Positions 25,733-34,350 of a stretch of DNA of 64,000 nt are shown here, in pieces. Source of the stretch: Calothrix brevissima NIES-22 (GTDB lineage Bacteria > Cyanobacteriota > Cyanobacteriia > Cyanobacteriales > Nostocaceae); the NCBI RefSeq assembly GCF_002367995.1, contig NZ_AP018207.1, forward strand, positions 2,336,691 through 2,400,690, given 5' to 3'. The notes under the pieces were generated by a model. It searched no databases. It saw only the letters and a list, made by a program, of their open reading frames with translations, and had not been told where the DNA came from. The position numbers were made by a program, and so were the translations under genes. Position 1 is the stretch's first letter. The number at the start of each line of letters is the position of its first letter.

Positions 25733-25857
25733 AGGTTCGCTTTTTACTCGATGAAAATTTGTCACCCCGGTTAAAAGTAGCAGTTCTGCGGTTAAATCCT
25801 GCTATAGATATTGTGCGTGTAGGTTGGGGATTTGCGATCGCACAATATCCCACGTAG
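25729..25857 (+). pseudogene. truncated DUF5615 PIN-like toxin
   Basis: From GTG 25729 the frame reads MKVRFLLDENLSPRLKVAVL, then RLNPAIDIVRVG, the typical start of DUF5615 PIN-like toxins (the LLDENLSPRL acidic motif). After about 35 residues the frame enters the 126-bp repeat DNA and stops at 25857 (42 codons, against about 110-120 in full members). The remaining acidic residues of the active site are lost, so it should be inactive. The 126-bp array lies exactly at the break. Confidence 0.78.
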
Positions 25858-26218
25858 AATAGAAAAACAGCGATCCCACTGATTCAATCAAAAACCTGAG
25901 CCTGCGTAGGTTGGGTTGAGGAACGAAACCCAACATTAACTGATATTTGTCAAGCGATCGCGATCGCACAATATCCCACGTAGAATATAAAAACAGCGAT
26001 CGCACTAATTCAATCAAAAACCTGAACCTGTGTAGGTTGGGTTGAGGAACGAAACCCAACATTAACCGATATTTGTCAAGCGATCGCGATCGCACAATAT
26101 CCCACGTAAAATATAAAAACAGCGATCGCACTGATTCAATCAAAAACCTGAACCTGTGTAGGTTGGGTTGAGGAACGAAACCCAACATTAACCGATATTT
26201 GTCAAGCGATCACGATCG
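25841..26218. repeat. three tandem copies of a 126-bp unit
   Basis: CACAATATCCCACGTA begins at 25841 and 25967, and a CACAATATCCCACGTA-like start at 26093; the fourth unit breaks off at 26219. The copies differ at only a few positions. Each unit contains two or three HIP1 sites and a GTTGGGTT-GAGGAACG-AAACCCAAC palindrome, a common cyanobacterial repeat. Because 126 is divisible by 3, a minus-strand frame stays open (25802-26188) but encodes only the repeat. Confidence 0.92.
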
Positions 26219-26284
26219 CACACCAAACAATGGAGAATATAAAAACAGCGATCGCCTTTTTAACTCCATCATTCCACCTCAGAA

Positions 26285-26605
26285 CACAAAACTTCAAGCT
26301 AAAAACAGGAACGTTCTCGTTTGAAACAGAAAATTCCGAGTTCAAAACAGAAAACTTCAAGCTAAAAACAGGAACGTTCTCATTTGGAACAGGAAACTTC
26401 GAGCTAAAAACAGGAACGTTCTCGTTTGGAACAGAAAACTTCGAGTTCAGAATATGAAACTTCGAGCTAAAAACAGGAATGTTCTGGTTTGGAACAGGAA
26501 ACTTTGAGTTCAGAACATGAAACTTCGAGCTTGAAACAGAAACATTCTCGTTTGGAACACGGAACTTTGAGTTCAGAACACGGAACTTGAAGATAAAAGC
26601 TTGAA
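26285..26605. repeat. 21-bp-period minisatellite (heptapeptide-coding)
   Basis: Anchor AACTT(C/T)GAG occurs at intervals that are multiples of 21 bp (63, 42, 42, 21, 42, 21, 42, 21). About 15 units of three related types alternate. Both strands stay open for long stretches; on the minus strand the units read as SKFxVLN, SKFxVPN and ENVPVFS heptapeptides. It lies between the 126-bp array and the end of the NB-ARC gene. Confidence 0.88.
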
Positions 26606-26653
26606 CGATGAGGCTGAGAACTTGAATTTTACTGCTATGAAGCACATACTGTT

Positions 26654-28840
26654 TCAACGATATGCTTGCCTTAGGAAAATGGCATAATTGCTCCGTACCA
26701 TTATTGTTAAAGGATGACCCACCCCTAAACTACGCTCACAAATATCCAAGGCTTGCACGAAAAGGAGTTCGGCTTCGCTATATTTTCCTTGGGATTGGTA
26801 GAGTCCCGCCAGATTGTTGAAGCTTTGTGCAACATCTGGATGTTCTTCACCCAACAAGCGTCGCCTGATTGATAAAGCTTCCCGTAAAAGGGGTTCGGCT
26901 TCGCTATATTTTCCTTGGGATTGGTAGAGTCCTGCCAGATTGTTGAAGCTTTGTGCAACATCTGGATGTTCTTCACTCAACAAGCGTCGCCTGATTGATA
27001 AAGCTTCCAGTAAAAGGGGTTCGGCTTCGCTGTATCTTCCTTGGAAACGATAGAGTTCAGCTAGATTGTTGCGGCTTTGTGCAACATCTGGATGTTCTTG
27101 ACCCAGTAAGCATCCTGTTAATGATAAAGCTTGCACATACAGGGGTTCGGCTTCGCTGTATCTTCCTTGGGAGTAGTAGAGATTAGCCAGATTGTTAAGG
27201 CTAGTAACAACAACTGGATGTTCTTGACCCAGCAAGTGTTGTGTTAGTGACAAAGCTTGTACATAAAGGGGTTCGGCTTCGCTGTATCTTCCTTGGGAAC
27301 GATAGAGTTCAGCTAGATTGTTGAGGCTATTAGCAACATATAGATGCTTTTCACCCAGCAAACGTCGCCTGAGTGACAAAGCTTGCACATAAAGAGGTTC
27401 GGCTTTGCTGTAGCTTCCTAAAGTGTAGTAGAGATTAGCCAGATTGTTGAGGCTATTAGCAACATCTAGATGTGATTCACTCAGAAAGCATCGCCTTAGT
27501 TGTAAAGCTTGCACATAAAGGGGTTCGGCTTCGCTGTATCTTCCTTGGTAATAGTAGAGTGCTGCCAAATTGTTGAGGCTAGAAGCAACATCTGGATGTT
27601 CTTCACCTAAGCGTCTTTTGGTGACTTCTAGACACTGCTCAAACCAAGGTGCTGCTTGATCATACAATCCCTGACCAGTGTAAAATTTAGCGTTACCGAA
27701 GAAAGGCCAAATCAAATCATCATCGCTAACATATTGAATGAGATTGTTTGCGACTTCAGCTATATGAGGTATGGCGGGGGTGAAATCTGTAATTTGCTCA
27801 AGGGTAGAGGTTTGAGGAATATCTTTGGCAACTGCTACCATTACCTTACAAAAAGAATGCTTAAATTCCTCTGCTTTATCTAAACCTGTCAACTTATATT
27901 GAAAAAACTCCCGCAGTAGGGGATGTAGTTGATAGATTCCCTCACCTTTGCGCTGAAGTAAATGCAAATTCAACAACTTATCATCTCTAATTTCCTCTAA
28001 ATCTTCCCCGTCTTCCTCTAGTAAACACTGTTCCACCAACACCCAAGGTATAGGCGCGGCTGCAAATAAACTCAATAAACACCCCACTAGGGGCGGGGTT
28101 ACCCCGCCCTTACAAAGCGCGTCTTCTAATTCTTGCCAACTCAACTCAAAAGCGGCTAACACACCCCTTTGCGCTGTCATATCGGCTTCTGCTTCCTGAA
28201 GCGCAGGTTGTTCGAGTCGCTTTTTCTCCAACCGTCGCCGCATTTCCGCCAAAGATAAATCTGGTTTCCGCGCCAAATACCGCCCCACCAACTCCAAACC
28301 CAAAGGTAAATATCCCAGCCACTCACATAACTGTAATCCTACCTGGGGGTTGCGTTGATTTTCCCGTTCAAACCTTTCTCTCCCAATAATAGACTTTAAT
28401 AATTCCAGCGCCGCCTCTGGTTGCAGTACATCTAAAGATAATGTTGCTATGCGCCCCAACTGCTGACGGCTAGTCATCAGTACTTTAAACCGAGAAGATA
28501 AAGACGTAAAGTAAGGTTTCACTTCCCGATAATCAGCCACATCATCCAACACCAGCAGCACTTCACCCTCACGCCAATTGCGAAAGCAATATTGTACTTG
28601 GGCGGAGAAATCTAAATCTTTGGGCGGGTTTAAATCAAGCTGAATTCTCGCAAACTGGATAATTTTCGAGCCTATATCCTCAGATTTTGGCAATAACCAG
28701 CAAATTCCCCCCTGATAACTGTTGCACTGCTGGATTGCATATTGCAACGCCAATTCAGTTTTCCCAACACCACCCATCCCCGCAATAGCAGCAATGGCTA
28801 CTTGTTGATTTTGCTGCAAAAGTTCGTGGAGTGTTTGCAA
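26654..28840 (-). CDS. NB-ARC/TPR STAND NTPase, downstream part of an interrupted gene
   Basis: The 728-codon frame encodes an NB-ARC ATPase with Walker A (GMGGVGKTELALQ), Walker B (VLLVLDDVADY), a sensor (VLMTSRQQLG) and GLPL-like motif (LGYLPLGLELVGRYL). Then comes a helical region and about seven 42-residue kinesin-light-chain-type TPRs (SLNNLAxLYxxQGRYSEAEPL). Such proteins act as nucleotide-switched scaffolds or defence sensors. The frame has no ATG at its front. The TTG at 28840 would cut the conserved FIGRGEEL motif, which is encoded just upstream in the same frame (back to a TGA at 28946). The adjacent 124-residue frame is in register, so one gene split by a nonsense codon is likely. 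Confidence 0.85.
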   Translation of the reverse strand: MQTLHELLQQNQQVAIAAIAGMGGVGKTELALQYAIQQCNSYQGGICWLLPKSEDIGSKIIQFARIQLDLNPPKDLDFSAQVQYCFRNWREGEVLLVLDDVADYREVKPYFTSLSSRFKVLMTSRQQLGRIATLSLDVLQPEAALELLKSIIGRERFERENQRNPQVGLQLCEWLGYLPLGLELVGRYLARKPDLSLAEMRRRLEKKRLEQPALQEAEADMTAQRGVLAAFELSWQELEDALCKGGVTPPLVGCLLSLFAAAPIPWVLVEQCLLEEDGEDLEEIRDDKLLNLHLLQRKGEGIYQLHPLLREFFQYKLTGLDKAEEFKHSFCKVMVAVAKDIPQTSTLEQITDFTPAIPHIAEVANNLIQYVSDDDLIWPFFGNAKFYTGQGLYDQAAPWFEQCLEVTKRRLGEEHPDVASSLNNLAALYYYQGRYSEAEPLYVQALQLRRCFLSESHLDVANSLNNLANLYYTLGSYSKAEPLYVQALSLRRRLLGEKHLYVANSLNNLAELYRSQGRYSEAEPLYVQALSLTQHLLGQEHPVVVTSLNNLANLYYSQGRYSEAEPLYVQALSLTGCLLGQEHPDVAQSRNNLAELYRFQGRYSEAEPLLLEALSIRRRLLSEEHPDVAQSFNNLAGLYQSQGKYSEAEPLLREALSIRRRLLGEEHPDVAQSFNNLAGLYQSQGKYSEAELLFVQALDICERSLGVGHPLTIMVRSNYAIFLRQAYR

Positions 28841-28945
28841 TTCTTCCCCACGCCCAATAAATTCCCCTACACCACTCAGGGGTAAATTTTGCGGTATTTC
28901 ACTTTGGGGATGAGACTTTACCTGTTTCCCTACAGGCGAGTGTAG

Positions 28946-29320
28946 TCAAAAGTTAAAGGTATTACCAGAAATACTATTAGTTCCGCCTTTAATATTTATC
29001 CCTTGATAATTTTCAATAATTTGGCTTAATCTCGGCTGTGCTTCCTTGGCTAATGCTGCGACAGCTTCAGCTATTTCATCATCTTTCTTTGCCGCTTCCT
29101 CTACTTGCTGCCCAATCAGGTAAGCTTGACCGTAATCTAAAGGTTGTGTTTGAGCCTGTTCAATAGCTTCTGCTGTGGTGGGTGCTTTTTTCTTGAGCAA
29201 CGATAATAACTTACCACCTTGCTCTAAAGTCTTCTCGCCAAGAATCTCACCAGTCTTTTCAAAAGCTTTTGTAATGACTAAAGTAGCAATAGCAGCTGCT
29301 GTGAGTGTTACAGGCTCCAT
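28946..29320 (-). CDS. N-terminal helical module of the NB-ARC protein, or separate small protein
   Basis: The 124-residue protein begins MEPVTLTAAAIATLVITKAF and continues with Lys/Glu-rich helices (GEKTLEQGGKLLSLLKKK), a QPLDYGQAYLIGQQVEEAAK stretch and an ending of INIKGGTNSISGNTFNF. Such modules occur in cyanobacteria as the N-terminal part of STAND/TPR proteins or as free small proteins. Its TGA (28948-28946) is in the same frame as the NB-ARC region, with no other stop between. It may be a signalling domain whose link to the ATPase was cut by a single base change. Confidence 0.75.
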   Translation of the reverse strand: MEPVTLTAAAIATLVITKAFEKTGEILGEKTLEQGGKLLSLLKKKAPTTAEAIEQAQTQPLDYGQAYLIGQQVEEAAKKDDEIAEAVAALAKEAQPRLSQIIENYQGINIKGGTNSISGNTFNF

Positions 29321-29439
29321 ATTTTAGGCAAAAAATCCGAGATTATGCTGATGGAGATTGTAATCTAGCACAACTCATTTGCTAAAAATAATCCAAATTT
29401 ATTTATATTTGTCGTCAAAAACTGAATTTTGGCGATTCC

Positions 29440-29838
29440 CTAACTAAATAAACTAGCATCTACATGAAAATATTCTGCAAGTGCTGCTGCTTGAGTGTTA
29501 GTGATAGCGCGATCGCCATTGATAATTTCCTGTACAACTTCCAAGGAACCAATGACTTCAGCTAATGCTTCTGCTGTCACATCTTGAGCATCCATTAGAT
29601 GAATTAACATTGAATTGGCTGTACCTTGGGGAATTGGGTAATGAGTTGCTTCAAACTTTTCAATTAACGTTACCAGCAGTTCTAACACCATCTCTTCTTC
29701 TGGTGTACGCTGAGGACGATGTTCTAAGGTTAAAGCCAGTCTGATTGCTTCTTCGTTTTCTGCTTCCGTCGTAATCGTTTTTGGTTGATACTCAGCTAGC
29801 AACTTACCGTAAGATTCAGGATTAAAAGTACGGGTCAT
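29440..29838 (-). CDS. higA: HigA-type antitoxin
   Basis: The 132-residue protein, from ATG 29838, has a helical N-terminal part (SYGKLLAEYQPKTI, NEEAIRLALTLEHR, EEEMVLELLVTLIEKFE). The XRE-type helix-turn-helix follows near the end (LMDAQDVTAEALAEVIGSLEVVQEIINGDRAI). It neutralises HigB and represses the operon. The frame is open 7 codons further up to an ATG at 29859, inside higB, but the internal ATG with TGGA just before it fits the family better. It overlaps the 3' end of higB by 17 bp, as in a toxin-first operon. Confidence 0.88.
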   Translation of the reverse strand: MTRTFNPESYGKLLAEYQPKTITTEAENEEAIRLALTLEHRPQRTPEEEMVLELLVTLIEKFEATHYPIPQGTANSMLIHLMDAQDVTAEALAEVIGSLEVVQEIINGDRAITNTQAAALAEYFHVDASLFS

Positions 29839-30121
29839 TTTTCCATTTATCCTTATCATATTCGGCGTGAGTTAGGACATATTTAATATAAATTCTTTGA
29901 GATTCGTAAACAATATCAACAATTAAGCGATAATTGTTACCTTTAATATTAAAGACAGTAAAGTTACCAACTGCTTCAGCCTTGGGATAAATAGCTTGAA
30001 CCTCAAGCAAATTTTGCCATTCTGCTTGAGTTGCTACCCTATACCAATCATAGAGTGCATCGCAGGAATCTGCATGTGCTTGACAAAACTCCCGCAAAAT
30101 CTTGCGGCTAATAACGTGCAT
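29822..30121 (-). CDS. higB: HigB-type mRNA interferase toxin
   Basis: The 99-residue toxin of the HigB family opens MHVISRKILREFCQAHADSC, then DALYDWYRVATQAEWQNL and the core NFTVFNIKGNNYRLIVDIVYESQRIYIKYVLTHAEYDKDKW, with the usual R-L-I-x-x-I-x-Y and T-H-x-E-Y-D elements. HigB cleaves mRNA on translating ribosomes. The toxin lies first and the antitoxin second, the usual higBA order. Both look intact, in contrast to the decayed DUF433/DUF5615 pair 4 kb away. Confidence 0.9.
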   Translation of the reverse strand: MHVISRKILREFCQAHADSCDALYDWYRVATQAEWQNLLEVQAIYPKAEAVGNFTVFNIKGNNYRLIVDIVYESQRIYIKYVLTHAEYDKDKWKNDPYF

Positions 30122-30337
30122 TCAAATGTACTCGCGATGATAACTATGAGAATTTTCTCCCAAATTGCAGACTTAATAAAGTAATTAGAATTAGCTGATT
30201 TTCCCAAAAGCATTGCAGCGATACAGTAATAGGGAATCTTGGATACTTTGAGTATAGTGAACAATTTGAGTAGTCAGGAGAAATTTTCGTTATAGTAACT
30301 ACGCGATCGCATTTTGTCGCCTTCTATCATCAGCACT

Positions 30338-31861
30338 ATGAACAGCACATCACAACAGCAAAAAGCAATTACAGCCTTTGGTGATTTTGTCTCTACACCC
30401 CTAGACACCTTGCTACAACAGCATCTAGAAACACCAACAGAATCAGCAGTTTTAGCTTTATTTCACGATGTCGCTGCAAATGTCCCAGCATACCAAGCCT
30501 TTCTCAAAGAACAGGGAATCGATCCTGCAACAATCCAGAGTTTAGCAGATTTTCAAAATTTACCCGCGATCGCCAAAAATAATTATATCTCCCACTATCC
30601 CCTCACCGACTTGTGCCGCAATGGGCAGTTATCCGACTGTGATATGATCGCTGCTTCTTCCGGTTCCACAGGTAAACCCACATTTTGGCCGCGTTTTTTC
30701 AGCGATGAACTACAAATCGCCACCCGCTTTGAGCAAATTTTTCACGACAGCTTTTATGCAGATACCAAACGCACCTTAGCCGTAGTTTGCTTCACCTTAG
30801 GTACATGGGTAGGAGGAATGTTTACCACTAATTGCTGTCGCTATCTGGCGAGTAAAGGTTACCCCATCACAGTCATTACCCCAGGAAATAATAAAACAGA
30901 AATCTTCCGGGTAGTTCAGGAACTCGGTGCAGGATTTGATCAAGTTGTATTATTAGGCTATCCGCCCTTTCTTAAAGATGTCATTGATACAGGTATTGCC
31001 AATGGCCTGCAATGGCAGCAATATCATATCAAGTTAGTCATGGCGGGAGAAGTCTTCAGTGAAGAATGGCGCAGTTTAGTTGCAGACAGAATAGGTGCGT
31101 CAAATCCCTGTTATGACTTTGCATCCCTTTACGGAACTGCTGACGCTGGTGTATTAGGAAATGAAACACCCTTAAGTATCTGCATTCGCCGTTTTTTAGC
31201 TCAAAACCCCGATGCAGCCAAAGCCTTATTTGGTGAATCGCGGCTACCAACCTTGATACAATACGATCCCATCAGCCGCTTTTTTGAAGTTGAAGATCGC
31301 ACATTACTATTTTCCGGGAATAATGGCATTCCCTTAGTGCGTTATAACATCTTAGATACAGGTGGCATTATTAGTTATGACGCCATGCTGCAATTTTTAG
31401 CCAAATGGGGATTCAATCCACTGCAAGATGAGGATATCTGCGTTAAATCTCAGCCAATAAGAGGTATTCGTCCCTTACCTTTTGTTTATGTATTTGGACG
31501 TTCTAACTTTACAGTTTCTTACTTTGGTGCCAATATATACACAGAAAATGTCACAGTTGGCTTAGAGCGATCGCCAATTTCCCAATGGGTAACAGGTAAA
31601 TTTGTCTTGCAAGTACAAGAAGACACAGACAAAAACCGCTTTTTATGCATAGTTGTTGAGTTAGCACCGGGAATTGAAGCTAGTGAAGAGAAAAAACAAG
31701 CGATCGCATCTTCCATTCTCTCCCAACTGCTGCGCCTCAATAGCGAGTTTGCTAACTATGTTCCCCCAGAATATCAAATGCCACAACTTGCATTAGCTCC
31801 CACAGGCGATCCCGAATATTTCCCCATAGGCGTTAAACATCGCTACACCCGCAAATCATAA
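30338..31861 (+). CDS. phenylacetate-CoA ligase-like adenylate-forming enzyme
   Basis: The 507-residue protein (ATG 30338; the frame is open to TTG 30314) belongs to the AMP-forming synthetase family near PaaK. It has an N-terminal helical lid, the P-loop SSGSTGKPTFWPRFF, the central YGTADAGVLGNE (A5-type motif), and an RYN-x-x-D-T-G segment (VRYNILDTGG). No carrier-protein or CoA ligase partner is nearby, so the acid substrate is unknown. It stands alone before the 990-bp gap that leads to the exopolysaccharide locus. Confidence 0.8.
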   Translation: MNSTSQQQKAITAFGDFVSTPLDTLLQQHLETPTESAVLALFHDVAANVPAYQAFLKEQGIDPATIQSLADFQNLPAIAKNNYISHYPLTDLCRNGQLSDCDMIAASSGSTGKPTFWPRFFSDELQIATRFEQIFHDSFYADTKRTLAVVCFTLGTWVGGMFTTNCCRYLASKGYPITVITPGNNKTEIFRVVQELGAGFDQVVLLGYPPFLKDVIDTGIANGLQWQQYHIKLVMAGEVFSEEWRSLVADRIGASNPCYDFASLYGTADAGVLGNETPLSICIRRFLAQNPDAAKALFGESRLPTLIQYDPISRFFEVEDRTLLFSGNNGIPLVRYNILDTGGIISYDAMLQFLAKWGFNPLQDEDICVKSQPIRGIRPLPFVYVFGRSNFTVSYFGANIYTENVTVGLERSPISQWVTGKFVLQVQEDTDKNRFLCIVVELAPGIEASEEKKQAIASSILSQLLRLNSEFANYVPPEYQMPQLALAPTGDPEYFPIGVKHRYTRKS

Positions 31862-32851
31862 ATCAACCTACAGTACATCCTTCATGATACAAGCAGCAAG
31901 AATCATGTCTGCATAAAAGTGTGAATTCCTGTTTCACAAATTGATACTCACAATAGCGCAATATAATTTAATACCTTAAATTCTTGGGTTATAGAGAAAA
32001 GAAGGTTGTAAAAAAGCAAATATGCCGTATAATATTTTGTTTTTTTTCTAAAAACTCAAAATTTTTGGCTAGTTTTTTAGTCAATATTATGTTTGCAATA
32101 TTAAATAGTTAATAAAATATTAAAATTTAACTTTATTGTATCTTCATATATTGTTCATAATTTCACTAAAATTACGATTGTAAAAAACGTGAGATTTGTT
32201 TTTATTACTACATTAAAAAATAGTGAATATACTTATTATTGTCTTATAAAGAGCAAATTAATGAAGCTTTAGTGAATTTTATCAATTCAGTAATCCTACT
32301 TCCATAAAAATGCTTATACTTGATTTTGTTATTGCAAAAAAATGAAACTCAGCTAATAAATTTCTGGCATACAATAACTAAGATGTGCCATATGGCTGCA
32401 AAATTTCATTTTTTTAAGCTCTACCCTTGTCCTCGTTTCATGCATGGCGATGAACATTTTTTCATCTGAACTCCCAGGACATAACAAGAACTGTTAAATG
32501 AAACTCCCTGAAACTACTTAGCAAAATTGCAAAATCTATGAATTCAGGTATAAAAATATTTACCTGAACTCATTGCATTTGAAAATTTTTGCTTTCTGTT
32601 CCCTGTTTAATGGCTGTTTTCGTAGTTATTGTTTCTGAGCAAATTTATCTGCTCTGTAGCATTGTCAATAATCATGAAACCATTGCCATCAAATGAAAAA
32701 TATTATTTTGTCACCAAATTTTGTCAATGTATATCTGAGGTTTTTTTCTAGATAGTAAAACATTTATGCTGTTTGAATAAAGATTTAGGATGACAGTCAC
32801 AAAAAAAAACCAAATTTTGAATATACTTGGCGAGAAATCAACTGATAACTT
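31862..32851. other. 990-bp AT-rich region upstream of the exopolysaccharide locus
   Basis: No credible gene. It is very AT-rich with many A and T runs. A perfect 8-bp inverted repeat TTCAGGTA (32543-32550) / TACCTGAA (32561-32568) with a 10-nt spacer lies 280 bp before the first gene and could be an operator. Its length suggests a long regulated leader. Confidence 0.5.
32543..32568. promoter_or_regulatory. inverted repeat, candidate operator
   Basis: TTCAGGTA-10 nt-TACCTGAA, a perfect dyad with an AT-only centre, upstream of the exopolysaccharide genes. It may bind a dimeric regulator; no known consensus is matched. Confidence 0.35.
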
Positions 32852-34312
32852 ATGAAAGATTCAAGTCTTTTTCAGAAAAATTCAGGCTATAAATTTAGCA
32901 CCTCCATAGATGATTTACGGTCACCTTCATACGTCAGAGTAAGAAAAGGACTGTGGCAACTGAGATTACTCACTCTCATATCAATTGACTTTCTGCTTTT
33001 ATTTACTGCCTGTCTTGTAGCTCAACGTCATTCTCTCTATGTAGAAGCTTTATGGCATAAACCAGGTATTGATGTACCCAAACTTGTTTTTGTCCCATTA
33101 GTTTTTGTTGAAATAATCACATTATTTCTCCAAGGTACTTATCAAGCAGGTAAAAAACGTTATGACTACTTTCGCATTATCACAGCTTTAACTTTAGCCC
33201 ACGGCTTAATCCTACTTGTTGGTTTTTTATATCTTCCTGTAGTTGATATTCCCCGCTCATCTTTCATCTTATCTTGGTTGATGAGTATAGTTCTTGTCTG
33301 TACTGGTCGAATTTTAGTCAACCTTAATCTTGCATCTCTTCGCCGTCGGCAATCTATCGCATCCAACCATACTTACATTATCTGTGATTTAGAAGATAGT
33401 GAGAAAATCATTGAATTAATTCAACAAGAAAAGCGCTACATTATTCATGGAACTGCACCTGCTACAGCATTAGATAGAGCCAACCGTCGAGAAACCATAG
33501 AAAGACTTAATCAATTAGCTGTATCGGAAGTATTTATTGCTTGGGATGCGATCAAAAACAGACTGTTTTTATATTGGCTGTTTCAAACCTACGGCATCAC
33601 AATACATATTTTACCGATGGGATTAAAACCAATTTATCGACATCTAACTTTACATAAAGTAGGAGGAATGCCCTGTCTTAGCTTTGATTGTCCAGCAATT
33701 ACAGGCAAAGACTTTTGGATTAAAAAGAGCTTTGACTTTTGTGCCACTATTGTATTCTTAATGTTCTTTTTACCGATTTATCTAGCGATCGCTCTAGCCA
33801 TCAAACTAGACTCTCCAGGCCCAGTATTCTACAAACAAATTCGTGTCGGTTTACATGGAAAAGAGTTTAAAGTCTGGAAATTCCGTACCATGAGAACAGA
33901 TGCAGACAAACTGCAAAAAGAATTAGAGGCTCTAAATGAGACTAAAGACGGCATCCTCTTCAAAATCAAAGACGATCCTCGTGTAACCCATATTGGTAAA
34001 TTCCTCCGTCGTTATAGCCTAGATGAATTACCCCAACTATTTAATGTATTGCTCGGAGAAATGAGCTTAGTCGGGCCTCGTCCTTTACCAAAAAGAGATG
34101 TTGATAAATTTTTGGAACACCATTTCATTCGTCAAGAAGTACTACCTGGTGTAACTGGTCTTTGGCAAGTATCAGGACGTTCAAATATTTTAGACTTTGA
34201 ACAAGTAATTAACCTTGACCTCAAATACATTGAAAATTGGTCACTACAATTAGATTTTGAAATCTTACTTAGAACAATCCTGGTAGTTCTCAAAAAAGAA
34301 GGAGCTTATTAA
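32852..34312 (+). CDS. initiating sugar-phosphate transferase (polyprenyl glycosylphosphotransferase)
   Basis: The 486-residue protein has four or so N-terminal helices (about 37-160), a Rossmann-like middle domain (TYIICDLEDSEKIIELI), and a further helix. The C-terminal catalytic domain follows: KSFDFCATIVFL, SPGPVFYKQIRVGLHGK, KVWKFRTM, RRYSLDELPQLFNVLLGEMSLVGPRP, GVTGLWQVSGRS. It places the first sugar-1-phosphate on undecaprenyl phosphate at the inner membrane and so starts each repeat unit. It is the first gene of the locus; the N-terminus is polar for about 35 residues. Confidence 0.92.
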   Translation: MKDSSLFQKNSGYKFSTSIDDLRSPSYVRVRKGLWQLRLLTLISIDFLLLFTACLVAQRHSLYVEALWHKPGIDVPKLVFVPLVFVEIITLFLQGTYQAGKKRYDYFRIITALTLAHGLILLVGFLYLPVVDIPRSSFILSWLMSIVLVCTGRILVNLNLASLRRRQSIASNHTYIICDLEDSEKIIELIQQEKRYIIHGTAPATALDRANRRETIERLNQLAVSEVFIAWDAIKNRLFLYWLFQTYGITIHILPMGLKPIYRHLTLHKVGGMPCLSFDCPAITGKDFWIKKSFDFCATIVFLMFFLPIYLAIALAIKLDSPGPVFYKQIRVGLHGKEFKVWKFRTMRTDADKLQKELEALNETKDGILFKIKDDPRVTHIGKFLRRYSLDELPQLFNVLLGEMSLVGPRPLPKRDVDKFLEHHFIRQEVLPGVTGLWQVSGRSNILDFEQVINLDLKYIENWSLQLDFEILLRTILVVLKKEGAY

Positions 34313-34350
34313 AGCTATCAGTGAATCATCTTTAGTAAATAGAGTATTCA

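Noticed and set aside
25802..26188. Minus-strand open frame of 128 codons with a 42-residue repeat
   Set aside because: It is open only because the repeat length (126 bp) is divisible by three. It encodes the intergenic repeat and HIP1 sites and has no family likeness.
25841..26218. Possible CRISPR array
   Set aside because: The units are long, contiguous and nearly identical with no unique spacers; no cas genes are nearby.
26202..26657. Minus-strand frame of heptapeptide repeats as a protein gene
   Set aside because: It starts at TTG inside the end of the STAND gene, has no ribosome site, and the plus strand is open too. Kept as a repeat, not as a gene.
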